Shown here piece after piece: positions 1 through 7,703 of a DNA stretch of 8,477 nucleotides. How positions within the stretch are numbered: the first letter of the stretch is position 1; each line of letters opens with the position of its first letter. The translations under genes and the position numbers were made by a program. The notes below the pieces were generated by a model. It was not told the origin of the DNA. It searched no databases and saw only the letters and a program-made list of their open reading frames with translations. Location of the stretch: NCBI GenBank assembly GCA_003560355.1, contig PWIP01000040.1, forward strand, positions 1 through 8,477, given 5' to 3'. This DNA is from Candidatus Dojkabacteria bacterium. GTDB lineage: Bacteria > Patescibacteriota > Dojkabacteria > SC72 > T1SED10-24.

Positions 1-430
1 AAAAAATTATACCCAAAAATGATCCCGTACCTGCTCTAATTGCATCACCTTTTTCTTTCTTTGCTATTAAATATTCTAAAGCAAAGGCTCCAAGGAAAGG
101 CCCTATTAACAAACCAGGAAGGCTGAAAAGAATAAAGCCAAGGAAAGCTCCCAGAATCCCTCCAAGCATCCCCCATTTACCTCCTACATACTTTTTTGCA
201 GCAAGAGGTACTACAAAGTTATCAATCAGTGTAATAACTATCGCTAGGAAGAATGTTAAAATTACAAACCAAAGTGGAATTTCAGCCAAACCTCTAACTA
301 TAGCTGTTAGTAGAATACCAAACCAAATTAACCAAGCACCAGGCAAATTAACAAAAGTTAGGATTAAACCTCCAAAGACTAAAACAAAAACAGCTAAGAA
401 AAAAAATACTTCCCCTATTATTCCCCACAT
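1..430 (-). CDS. DUF456 family small membrane protein, C-terminus off the left edge (partial)
   Basis: Reading the minus strand from the ATG at 430 gives 143 uninterrupted codons to the window edge. The translation is very hydrophobic and matches DUF456 (usually about 160 aa): an N-terminal helix, then NLPGAWLIWFGILL (28-41) with the family's L-P-G-x-W turn, a helix ending in LIDNFVVPLAAKKY (68-81), the GGKWGMLGGILGAFLGF glycine hairpin (83-99), LIGPFLGAFALEYL (108-121) and IRAGTGSFLG (131-140). Only about 20 residues should be missing. The function of DUF456 proteins is not known; they are integral membrane proteins with glycine-zipper-like hairpins. The start overlaps the end of the glycosyltransferase by 13 nt, and a GAGGT lies 12 nt upstream, longer than ideal spacing. 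It may simply be co-transcribed with the glycan genes rather than part of the pathway. Confidence 0.85.
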   Translation of the reverse strand, partial: MWGIIGEVFFFLAVFVLVFGGLILTFVNLPGAWLIWFGILLTAIVRGLAEIPLWFVILTFFLAIVITLIDNFVVPLAAKKYVGGKWGMLGGILGAFLGFILFSLPGLLIGPFLGAFALEYLIAKKEKGDAIRAGTGSFLGIIF

Positions 431-1620
431 AGACTTTTAAAAACCTCATAAGTTATATCCCCAGTTTTCTTCCAACTATACTGCAAAGATTTCTCATAAC
501 CTTTTTGAGCTATATCGTGAGTAAATTTTTCAGCTATAAAAGTTTTAAACAAAACTTCGCCCACCTGTACCTCCCTTGTTCCATCAACAAAAATACCACC
601 ATCTCCGACAACCTCTTTGTAAACATCACTCTCATGAACCACAACTGGAGTTTTACTTCGCATTGCCTCAACAACTGAAATACCGAAACCTTCATACAAT
701 GCAAGATGTATGAAAACAAAAGCATTTTTTAAAAGAGAATATCTATGTTCATCTTCGTAAAAACCAGTAAAGATAACCTTCTGTTCTATTTCCAACTCCT
801 TAATCAAATTAAGTATTTCCTGAACTTCAGGCTTTTCAGTTTTTACAAAAGCTCCACCAGCAATTACAAGATATGGACAATCTAAAAAAGTCATATCTTT
901 TTTGTTTTGAAGATTTTTTAAAAATTCGTAATAACCTTTAATCACACCGATTGAATTCTTACTCCTGTTTATACCTCCTCCTAAATAAATAAGGTACTTC
1001 TTTTTTAAAGCATCGGTAGGCAAAATACTTGAAACATCAACTTCCTTTTCTTCAATATCCACACCTAAGTGAGAAACTACAACTTTATGCTCAGGATATC
1101 GTGGGAAATATTTTAGAAAATCTCTCTTTGTAGCATTTGAATTGCAAAGTATTTTTTTACAAAAACGAGCCCTTCTCATAGTTCTCCAATATTGTATTTT
1201 GCGTAGAAAATTAAAAAGCTTGCCCTTTTGTGAATACATATTAAAGCGTGCAAGATTCATATCGTGAACAAAGAGAACTGTTTTCAGAGAAAAAACTGGA
1301 AAATTTCTCCAAAAATATGGACAGAAGTATATACTACCTTTCTTTTTTTCTCTGCGAATCACCGAAAGAAATTGGCTTGCATACCAGAAATTATTCAGAT
1401 AGTTATTTGATCTAAATTTACCTACCCTAGCAACTTTACAGTTTTTAAAATCATTAAGATAATTATCAAGAGTAGATTCTTTTTCTTCAAAAAGTAAAAG
1501 AGAAATTTCTAAATCAGGATAGTTTTTCAAAAGAGAAAGAACGATATTTTTCGTATATTGCCCAATACCATGAAAGGCCATTTCATCCTGTGTTGTAGTT
1601 GCATCTATAATTACATGCAT
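418..1620 (-). CDS. GT4-family glycosyltransferase (GT-B fold), second copy
   Basis: A 400-residue soluble protein of normal GT4 length. It opens with MHVIIDATTT, then GIGQYTKNI (18-26), the glycine-rich acceptor-side loop common in mannosyltransferase-like GT4 enzymes, VHDMN (118-122), CNSNATKRDF (159-168) and HLGVD (184-188). The donor half starts with YLGGGINRSKN (212-222), where R219 and K221 sit at the usual phosphate-binding site, and holds the E-x7-E motif as E310 and E318 in YEGFGISVVE. It is only distantly similar to the other GT4 in the operon, which lacks the GIG-Y-T loop, so the two probably make different linkages. The ATG is one base after the preceding TAA, with no clear ribosome-binding site, implying coupled translation. 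Its last four codons and stop overlap the DUF456 start by 13 nt. The donor sugar cannot be deduced. Confidence 0.95.
   Translation of the reverse strand: MHVIIDATTTQDEMAFHGIGQYTKNIVLSLLKNYPDLEISLLLFEEKESTLDNYLNDFKNCKVARVGKFRSNNYLNNFWYASQFLSVIRREKKKGSIYFCPYFWRNFPVFSLKTVLFVHDMNLARFNMYSQKGKLFNFLRKIQYWRTMRRARFCKKILCNSNATKRDFLKYFPRYPEHKVVVSHLGVDIEEKEVDVSSILPTDALKKKYLIYLGGGINRSKNSIGVIKGYYEFLKNLQNKKDMTFLDCPYLVIAGGAFVKTEKPEVQEILNLIKELEIEQKVIFTGFYEDEHRYSLLKNAFVFIHLALYEGFGISVVEAMRSKTPVVVHESDVYKEVVGDGGIFVDGTREVQVGEVLFKTFIAEKFTHDIAQKGYEKSLQYSWKKTGDITYEVFKSLCGE
443..447 (-). promoter_or_regulatory. Possible Shine-Dalgarno site for the DUF456 gene
   Basis: GAGGT occurs on the minus strand 12 bases before the ATG at 430, within the coding end of the glycosyltransferase. 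The spacing is longer than usual, so it may contribute only partly to initiation alongside coupling through the 13 nt overlap. Confidence 0.35.
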
Positions 1621-1621
1621 A

Positions 1622-3379
1622 TTACAATTCTAACACTTTTATGACATAAAGTGTTTTGTTTTTTAAAGAAACTTCTTTTTCAAGTTCTAACCAATCAACA
1701 TCCCAAAATTCTTCAACTTCATCACCCTCCAAAACAACATAACCTATACTTGAAATGTCGTACTGTTCCACTTGCTTTTTTAAATTTTGCTCATCCCTGA
1801 ATACAAACTTGTAAGTGTTTGCATTACCAAGATTTTTCAAATGCTCCTTTCTTGGAATCCAATCACTGAGTTCCCATCTAAATTCTGGCTCAAAATCAGT
1901 ATCTTTTCTGTAAACAAGAGGGAGAAGATCCCAACCTGGGTCACTTAAAAATATGTTTTCATCTTTTTCAAAATACTCCATTACTTCAACCACTTCATAA
2001 TCCCTACCCCAATTAAGATATTGATATATTTGTCCTCTGGCATAAAAGAAATACATTACAACTCCAAATGAGAAAAATGAAATTATTAAGACTAAAGCTA
2101 TTTTAAGAAAATATCTCCTTTGTTCCCAAAAAAGATATGCAATATAAAGTAGAAAGACGACCAAATTTAAAATTACTTTTTGCCAAACATATTCTTCTTC
2201 AAAAAACAGCCCTGCCGTAGTTAATACTAAAGTTATCAAAACTATTGTAAGAAAGGTCTTCCTGTTTTTTACAAGGTCTTTCAAAAACATCAGAAAGAAA
2301 ATTATGACAATTGGAGTAATGGGGAAAAGATATCTAGTAAAAGATGACTTAATTACAAAAATGAGAGCGTAGAAGAAAAGCATAAAGGTAAATGCTATTA
2401 AATCATATCTTTTCTTTTTTCTAAATTCTGAAAAAAGGAAGAAACTTGTTAAAAGAGCTGGGAAGAATACTACCTTTGGTATAGAGAGAAATGAGAAACT
2501 GTAAGGATACAAAAGCTTACCTATGTAAAGAAGAATCATGTTGAAAATATTTACAAAAACATTTTCTTCTTCAACTTCCCCTTCTATAGTTGGAATTTGT
2601 CTTTGCTCCTCTGAACTTAGATTTCTAGTAGCTATTTCTGGTTCAAAATGTCTTAGATGATACTCTACTCCAGATTCTGTAAGTCCCATTGTAGAAAGCA
2701 AAAACGTATTTATTGGCACAAGGGTTGTAAAAACCATCAAGACTATTAAAAGAGCTGATGGTAAAAAAGTTTTTACATTTTCAACAATTATATTTTTCCA
2801 ATTACCCCACTCAGAAAAGAAAATGTATATTAAAATTCCAGGAGAAATCATCATCATTACATATTCCTTTGCATCGAGAACAAGTAGAAGTGAAAGTCCC
2901 AAAAGCCAGCGAGATTTTTCGTAAACTATACAGTACACAACAAGGAGTAAACACAACAAAACAGGTATTTCCCTCATGTATGTTGGATAGTTTAATATGA
3001 ATTGAAAGTTTGTAAAAAGTAAAAGTACTCCTGCTAATGCCCAAAGGTTTGAGTGGAAAAGTTTTTGCAAAATTCTGTAAAAAATATACAGAGAAAGGAC
3101 ACCTAAAATAATTGTCCAAGCACTTGCAAGTATTAATGAAGGGTCGGTAAATATGAAGAGTAAAGCAACAGGAAGTTTAAAAAGAAATCCGTGAATTCCA
3201 ACAGCATAATTTCCAATCCACTGACCACTTTTCAAAACTTCTGTCATTATCATTGTTTCTCTAAGATAGAGGTCATCGTCTAGTGTTGCATTTTTAAAAA
3301 ACAACATTGATATTCCAAAGGCAAAAGCCAGTATTAGAAAAATCCAAATTCCTTTTTTTTCTAAAAATTCTCTAATCAT
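1622..3379 (-). CDS. GT-C/ArnT-PMT-like integral membrane glycosyltransferase, copy 2 (tandem paralogue)
   Basis: This 585-residue protein repeats the architecture of its upstream neighbour: an N-terminal helix (about 11-28), a conserved outer loop, around 12 further hydrophobic segments to about residue 446, and a soluble C-terminal domain (about 448-585). The first-loop acidic motif is D34-D35-D36 (in LDDDLYLRET) where the neighbour has D-E-A, followed by GIHGFLFKLP (61-70), YPTYMREIP (131-139), LDAKEY (168-173), YIGKLLYP (285-292), FSFLSIPKV (295-303) and RYLFPI (349-354). By family it should transfer a sugar from a polyprenyl-phosphate carrier on the outer membrane face; donor and acceptor are unknown. 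The start is well supported: ATG at 3379 overlaps the upstream TGA (ATGA), and a GAGGT sits six bases before it. The stop TAA is one base from the next ATG. The divergent soluble domain suggests a different acceptor or step from copy 1. Confidence 0.85.
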   Translation of the reverse strand: MIREFLEKKGIWIFLILAFAFGISMLFFKNATLDDDLYLRETMIMTEVLKSGQWIGNYAVGIHGFLFKLPVALLFIFTDPSLILASAWTIILGVLSLYIFYRILQKLFHSNLWALAGVLLLFTNFQFILNYPTYMREIPVLLCLLLVVYCIVYEKSRWLLGLSLLLVLDAKEYVMMMISPGILIYIFFSEWGNWKNIIVENVKTFLPSALLIVLMVFTTLVPINTFLLSTMGLTESGVEYHLRHFEPEIATRNLSSEEQRQIPTIEGEVEEENVFVNIFNMILLYIGKLLYPYSFSFLSIPKVVFFPALLTSFFLFSEFRKKKRYDLIAFTFMLFFYALIFVIKSSFTRYLFPITPIVIIFFLMFLKDLVKNRKTFLTIVLITLVLTTAGLFFEEEYVWQKVILNLVVFLLYIAYLFWEQRRYFLKIALVLIISFFSFGVVMYFFYARGQIYQYLNWGRDYEVVEVMEYFEKDENIFLSDPGWDLLPLVYRKDTDFEPEFRWELSDWIPRKEHLKNLGNANTYKFVFRDEQNLKKQVEQYDISSIGYVVLEGDEVEEFWDVDWLELEKEVSLKNKTLYVIKVLEL

Positions 3380-5208
3380 AGATTAACCTCAAATAGATAT
3401 ACTTTTTTGTTTTGAAGACATTCCTTACTTTCTTGGATTAACCAATTCTCTTTCTTAAAAAAATCTAGTGTTCTTAAATTTTCTTCTTCATCTATATATT
3501 CATATTCAAAAAGTTCTTCTTCTACAGTAGGCTGAATAAAAACGAGATATTCAATATTATTTTCTTGTAAATATTCAATAAATAAATCAACCTCTCTGTA
3601 AAAATCATTAAATAGAGATTGTTCTTCTTTTACTTTCAAGAGATCTTTTTTAGGGACAAAACCTGCTAATGTCCAACCTCTTTGGGCATCATGATAGGTT
3701 AAATCCATTTTTGTTTGCATTAGGTAATATGATTTTCTGTTATTAACCCAAACATTCTTATTTTCTGGAATTATTTCTATAATTTTGTCAATTTCGCGAT
3801 TTTCACCATACAGGATATTATTACCTCCCTGACCTTGAGTAAAATAGAAAAGTATTCCTGCCCCAAGCATGGCAACAATGCAGAAAAGAATTGTTATCTT
3901 TTGAAAAAAGCTATAAAAATATTTTGAATAAGGGAATGGTTTTAAGACTGAAATAGCTATACACACAAAAAGAAACGTCTCTATTATCATTTTATATACA
4001 ACATATGAAGCTTCAAAATAAAAGCCAAATGACATGAAAAGAAATGTTGCAATTAAAAGTTTAAGTATTTCCTTTTTGTTTTCAAAAGGATAGTGAATAA
4101 ACTGGACAAAATATATTGCAATTAAAGGAACAATTGGCAAAAGATATCTTCCATGTGAAGCTCGCAGTAGATATATTGCCAAGTATGTAAAGAGTAAAAT
4201 CGGTAAAACTTTTAACAAATCTTTACTAGCATTCTTAAAAGTTTTGTATGCCATATATATAGCTGGTAGAACAATAACCTTAGGGACAGAAAGAAAAGAG
4301 AAAGTTCGTGGATAAAGTATTTTACCAATGTACGAAAGTATTAAGTTAAAAAAATTTAAAATTACTTGTGTGTATATAGGCATATCCTCAGTAACAGTAA
4401 ATTGATAAATTGTCCTAGCCTCTTCTTCAAGTAAATTTGCAGTCGCATAATCAGTTGCAAAATGGGCTGTGAGATAAGAAGCTCCTGTATCAAGCAAACC
4501 TATTGTTGTAACCAAAAACATATTTATGGGGATTATTGATGTAGTAAACATAAGTACTATGTAAACTAAAGAAAGGGTATAAAGCTGGAGGGAATCAACA
4601 ATAATACTTTTAATATCCTTCGTAGGAAAATATTTGTAAACAACCCAAATAAAATAACCAAGGCCAAACATGAAAAACAAATACTCTTTAGCATCAAGTA
4701 GGAGTAAAAATATAATTCCTAAAACCCAAGGTTTCCAGTTTTTAAATATTCCATAAAGCAATAATGCAATAACAATAAGAGATGGCATTTCACGTAGATA
4801 GGTTGGAGTTGTGAGTATAAAATGAAAATTTGCCATTAAAATACCTAGGGCTAATATTGCCTTGTATCTCCAACCAAAAGCTTCTTTAAAAAATTTGTAA
4901 AACAAAAAAGCAGCAATACAAGCAAGAACTATATTGTAAAATGTTACTACAGCAATAGAAGGTCCTGTAAACAAAAATACCAAAGCAGGGGGTAGCTTAA
5001 AAAGGAAACCATGCAATCCTACACCGTAGTCACCAAACCAAATACCATTTTTAATAAGTTCGGACATTAAAAATGTCTCATGCAAATATATAGCTTCATC
5101 CCTTATTACATCCCTGTATGTTGACAAAAATACAGAAAGGACAAAAAAAGATATTAAGATAATATAAAAAAGAATATCTATGTTAAATTTTTTAAAAAAA
5201 TCCCCCAT
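3376..5208 (-). CDS. GT-C/ArnT-PMT-like integral membrane glycosyltransferase, copy 1
   Basis: This 610-residue protein has an N-terminal membrane helix (about 12-30), a conserved outer loop, roughly 12-13 membrane segments up to about residue 455, and a soluble C-terminal domain (about 456-610). That architecture matches GT-C enzymes of the GT39/ArnT/PMT type, which use polyprenyl-phosphate sugars on the outer face of the membrane. The expected first-loop acidic pair is D37-E38 (in RDEAIYLHET); further motifs are GLHGFLFKLP (64-73), TPTYLREMP (134-142), LDAKEY (171-176) and RYLLPI (354-359), the last typical of ArnT-like proteins. The ATG at 5208 follows the flippase stop by 10 nt; an in-frame TGA six codons upstream rules out a longer ATG-started form, and no good Shine-Dalgarno is seen. 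The stop TGA overlaps the next ATG (ATGA). It is clearly paralogous to the following gene. An alternative role such as O-antigen ligase or polymerase cannot be excluded. Confidence 0.85.
   Translation of the reverse strand: MGDFFKKFNIDILFYIILISFFVLSVFLSTYRDVIRDEAIYLHETFLMSELIKNGIWFGDYGVGLHGFLFKLPPALVFLFTGPSIAVVTFYNIVLACIAAFLFYKFFKEAFGWRYKAILALGILMANFHFILTTPTYLREMPSLIVIALLLYGIFKNWKPWVLGIIFLLLLDAKEYLFFMFGLGYFIWVVYKYFPTKDIKSIIVDSLQLYTLSLVYIVLMFTTSIIPINMFLVTTIGLLDTGASYLTAHFATDYATANLLEEEARTIYQFTVTEDMPIYTQVILNFFNLILSYIGKILYPRTFSFLSVPKVIVLPAIYMAYKTFKNASKDLLKVLPILLFTYLAIYLLRASHGRYLLPIVPLIAIYFVQFIHYPFENKKEILKLLIATFLFMSFGFYFEASYVVYKMIIETFLFVCIAISVLKPFPYSKYFYSFFQKITILFCIVAMLGAGILFYFTQGQGGNNILYGENREIDKIIEIIPENKNVWVNNRKSYYLMQTKMDLTYHDAQRGWTLAGFVPKKDLLKVKEEQSLFNDFYREVDLFIEYLQENNIEYLVFIQPTVEEELFEYEYIDEEENLRTLDFFKKENWLIQESKECLQNKKVYLFEVNL
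3386..3390 (-). promoter_or_regulatory. Shine-Dalgarno site for the second GT-C gene
   Basis: The minus strand reads GAGGT, then six bases, then the ATG at 3379. It lies inside the last codons of the upstream paralogue and, together with the ATGA overlap, fixes the start of the 585-residue protein. It is the clearest ribosome-binding site in the window; most other starts here rely on overlap or near-overlap with the preceding stop. Confidence 0.75.
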
Positions 5209-5218
5209 ACAAATATCA

Positions 5219-6520
5219 TTATTTCAAATTAGAATCTTCAGAAAATTTGTACCCCATAAGCAGCAAGATTATGTATAAAAATGACAATGAGAATGAGTAT
5301 ATTCCGATTGCTGCATACTGGTCAAAAAACCTATATCCTATGTAAAAGGATGAAACTATAACTGTAAATGATACAACTTCCCAAATTAATTTGTAAACTT
5401 GCTTTCCTGTTAAATAAAATATTGAACTTATCGGTGCGATAGAGAATCTCAAAAAGAAAAGCAGGGTCATAATTCTAATATATTCGCCTGCTGGTGTCCA
5501 TTCTTGTCCAAAAATAAATGGTACTATTGCTGGAGCAAAGAAAAAAAGTAAGGTGAAAGGTAAGAAAGAAAAAAGGAATAATTTTTGAAATGTTTTTATA
5601 TAAATCTCACGACAACTTTTTGTGTTTCTGTAATCATTACTTGCCTTTTCTCGAAATACATCAGAAATGGCAGCAGAAATTAAATTAATTGGAGATGAAA
5701 GAACTCTTTGAGTTAGAGAAAAATGTCCAACTATAGCACTACCAAAAAAGTTATTAATAAGTAAATTTGGCATTTCTCTTGAAAATGCACTTAAGGTATC
5801 AGCAGGTAAAGAATACATCGGGAATTTTTTGTATGTATTAGCTAATTTAAAAAGACTCTCTTTGTTAATAGAAAGCTTGAAATTAAGAAATGTTTTATTT
5901 CTGATAAGCAATATTGTTAAAAATGAAATACCAGCTAAATAACCAATTACATGACCTAAAATTAAACCTAAACCCCCTATTGCTAAAAAAGCAAAACCTA
6001 TTTTCAAAAAAGAAATCAAAGAATATTGAAAAATTAAATTACCAGATAGAATTTTAAAACATTTTTTTCTTAAACCTAGATAGTAAAGTGGTTCAAAAGC
6101 ACCTATCACAAATGTTCCCAGTGGTATTAAATACAAAACTGATGGGGAAGATTCAAAACTAAATAAAACCATTAGAGGTTCCCTAAAGATAACAACTAAA
6201 ATTAAAAGTAGAGTACAAAAAATGAAATTTATAAGATTGGAAAGGATGAATAAATTAAAAATATTTACATCCTTCTTGGGCAACATTATTGCTAAATTGT
6301 AACGTCCATTTGCTAGTAATGCCAAAATAGCTGTAATAGCTACAAAGATTGCAAAAAGACCAAATTCTTCAGGAGTATAAAGTCTCGTTAATAACGGAGT
6401 AAGAAGAATTGGAATTGTTTGACCAATAATCCTACCTGTAGCCATAGTAAAAAAATCACCCTTGTAAGAACCTTCAGGAAAATGCTTACCTCTTAAATTG
6501 TTGTATGTTTCTATGAGCAC
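5219..6520 (-). CDS. Wzx-like oligosaccharide flippase (MOP superfamily)
   Basis: The 433-residue protein is almost entirely hydrophobic, with roughly 12 membrane segments, the size and topology of polysaccharide flippases that move undecaprenyl-linked oligosaccharide across the inner membrane. Diagnostic segments are GQTIPILLTPLLTRLYTPEE (33-52), with its LTRLYTPEEFG signature, RYNLAIMLP (73-81), and the mid-protein YKKFPMYSLPAD (230-241) followed by a PNLLINNFFG / VGHFSLTQRV segment (251-273), as in the Polysacc_synt_3 group. The start is GTG at 6520: an in-frame TAA sits three codons upstream, so no earlier ATG is possible. The first ATG (residue 26, position 6445) would remove residues from about 17 onward that homologues usually have before the first membrane helix. 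The GTG lies inside the last codons of the preceding glycosyltransferase, pointing to translational coupling. It ends with TAA 10 nt before the next gene. The glycan substrate is unknown. Confidence 0.93.
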   Translation of the reverse strand: MLIETYNNLRGKHFPEGSYKGDFFTMATGRIIGQTIPILLTPLLTRLYTPEEFGLFAIFVAITAILALLANGRYNLAIMLPKKDVNIFNLFILSNLINFIFCTLLLILVVIFREPLMVLFSFESSPSVLYLIPLGTFVIGAFEPLYYLGLRKKCFKILSGNLIFQYSLISFLKIGFAFLAIGGLGLILGHVIGYLAGISFLTILLIRNKTFLNFKLSINKESLFKLANTYKKFPMYSLPADTLSAFSREMPNLLINNFFGSAIVGHFSLTQRVLSSPINLISAAISDVFREKASNDYRNTKSCREIYIKTFQKLFLFSFLPFTLLFFFAPAIVPFIFGQEWTPAGEYIRIMTLLFFLRFSIAPISSIFYLTGKQVYKLIWEVVSFTVIVSSFYIGYRFFDQYAAIGIYSFSLSFLYIILLLMGYKFSEDSNLK

Positions 6521-7701
6521 AGAAATTTACTATATATTTTAACTATTTCTTCCACGGTTTTCGTCCAAGAAAATTGCCTAGAATACTCCGATATTTTATC
6601 CGTATCCCAAGATTTTTCCAAGCCCCAAAGTATATTTTTTGCAAGTTCTGCTGCATCTCCAGGAGTAGATAATTTACCATAATCTTCTGAATTTACAACA
6701 TCTGGAGCAGCACCAACCTTCGTACCAACAAATCCTCGTCCACAAGCTAAAGATTCAAACATAACCACAGGACCTGTTTCAAATAAACTTGGGGAAACAA
6801 AAAAATCGCAAATTCCATACCAATTCCTTAACTCATGATGAGGTTTTCTACCAAGAAGTTTGACATTTTTCTCCAACCCATATTTTCTTGTTAAATGCCG
6901 AATCTTTTTTTCCTCACTTCCAGCACCTATATGTATACACAAAAAATCCTTCCTTTTTTCTTTAACTATCTTTAAAGATTCAATCAAAACATCATAACCT
7001 TTAATTTTTTCTAAATTACCAATTGTCAAAATAATTTTCTTGTTCTTCGGATATCCCAGCTTATTCCTAGACTCCTGTTTGTTAACTTTGCCAAATATTT
7101 TTTCATTAAAGCCATTAAAAAATACCTTAGGTTCATTTCTAACACCAATTTTTTTGTAAAATTCTTTCGTATAATTACTCACAGTAAGAGATTCATCCGC
7201 ACTATTCAATACTTCTTTTATCCTTCCTTTCCAGGAATTATTCCAAAAAGGCATAGCATATATATCTTCACCATGCCCCGTAATAACAAGGTTTTTATTA
7301 TACTTTTCCTTTACTTTCATTCCAGCATATCCCGCTGACCAAGCAAAATGTGCATGTATTAAATCAAAATCTATCTTTTCTCTTTTTAAAATCTTAAGCA
7401 CTCCTCTAGCATGACTCCACCCTACAAATTTGTAAAAAGGCTTAAATGGTAAATACCAAAGGGGTACTAAAATAACTTCAACATTTTCAGGCTTATTTCT
7501 TAAATCAATGGAATACCTTTTACTAAATTTTTTCCTGGAACTGAACATATGTAAAGGGATAATATTTCCTAATTCAGCAATGGGCTGATAACGTACTAAG
7601 ACATAGATTTTTTTGAAATCCTTGGCCAAAATCTCAACAGGATCTTTTATGAAACTGTTGTATGTATGACTTAGTACCAAAAGATTCTTATCCTTGAACA
7701 T
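6511..7701 (-). CDS. GT4-family glycosyltransferase (GT-B fold)
   Basis: This 396-residue protein has the normal length and layout of a retaining GT4 enzyme that transfers a sugar from a nucleotide donor to a growing lipid-linked glycan at the cytoplasmic face. The N-terminal acceptor half carries HAHFA (116-120) and TGHGEDIY (141-148), typical of TuaC/WcaL/AmsK-like enzymes. The C-terminal donor half begins near GNLEKIKGYD (228-237), where the Lys residues match the usual phosphate-contacting position, and contains the E-x7-E donor motif as E308 and E316 in ETGPVVMFE. No membrane segment or signal peptide is seen. The ATG lies two bases after the DUF354 stop with only a weak purine-rich stretch upstream, so translation is probably coupled. 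The stop (TAG) overlaps the flippase start by 10 nt. Family assignment is firm; the sugar and linkage cannot be read from the sequence. Confidence 0.95.
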   Translation of the reverse strand: MFKDKNLLVLSHTYNSFIKDPVEILAKDFKKIYVLVRYQPIAELGNIIPLHMFSSRKKFSKRYSIDLRNKPENVEVILVPLWYLPFKPFYKFVGWSHARGVLKILKREKIDFDLIHAHFAWSAGYAGMKVKEKYNKNLVITGHGEDIYAMPFWNNSWKGRIKEVLNSADESLTVSNYTKEFYKKIGVRNEPKVFFNGFNEKIFGKVNKQESRNKLGYPKNKKIILTIGNLEKIKGYDVLIESLKIVKEKRKDFLCIHIGAGSEEKKIRHLTRKYGLEKNVKLLGRKPHHELRNWYGICDFFVSPSLFETGPVVMFESLACGRGFVGTKVGAAPDVVNSEDYGKLSTPGDAAELAKNILWGLEKSWDTDKISEYSRQFSWTKTVEEIVKIYSKFLCS

Positions 7702-7703
7702 AA

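Noticed and set aside
534..725. A 63-codon open frame on the minus strand
   Set aside because: It lies wholly within the GT4 gene (418-1620) in another frame, has no family resemblance, and the GT4 frame contains the E-x7-E motif in this region.
2758..3000. An 80-codon open frame on the plus strand
   Set aside because: It is antisense to the membrane core of the 585-residue GT-C protein, has no recognisable motif, and everything else in the window reads on the minus strand.
2811..3119. A 102-codon open frame on the minus strand
   Set aside because: It is an out-of-frame shadow of the 585-residue GT-C gene, whose own frame carries the conserved PTYMREIP and LDAKEY motifs here.
5181..5200. 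T-rich/A-rich tract resembling a terminator tail
   Set aside because: It is coding sequence for the first residues of the 610-residue protein and has no GC-rich stem before it.
1622..5208. Tandem GT-C genes as an assembly duplication artefact
   Set aside because: The two copies differ strongly in nucleotide and protein sequence and in length (610 versus 585 residues), so this is an old biological duplication, not a repeated read region.
5178..5219. TAATG at the flippase stop (ATG at 5219) followed by T and A runs, suggesting an upstream start with a slippery frameshift into the GT-C gene
   Set aside because: That frame gives only 13 codons before TAG, and the in-frame ATG at 5208 gives a normal protein without any shift. 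Nothing requires frameshifting.
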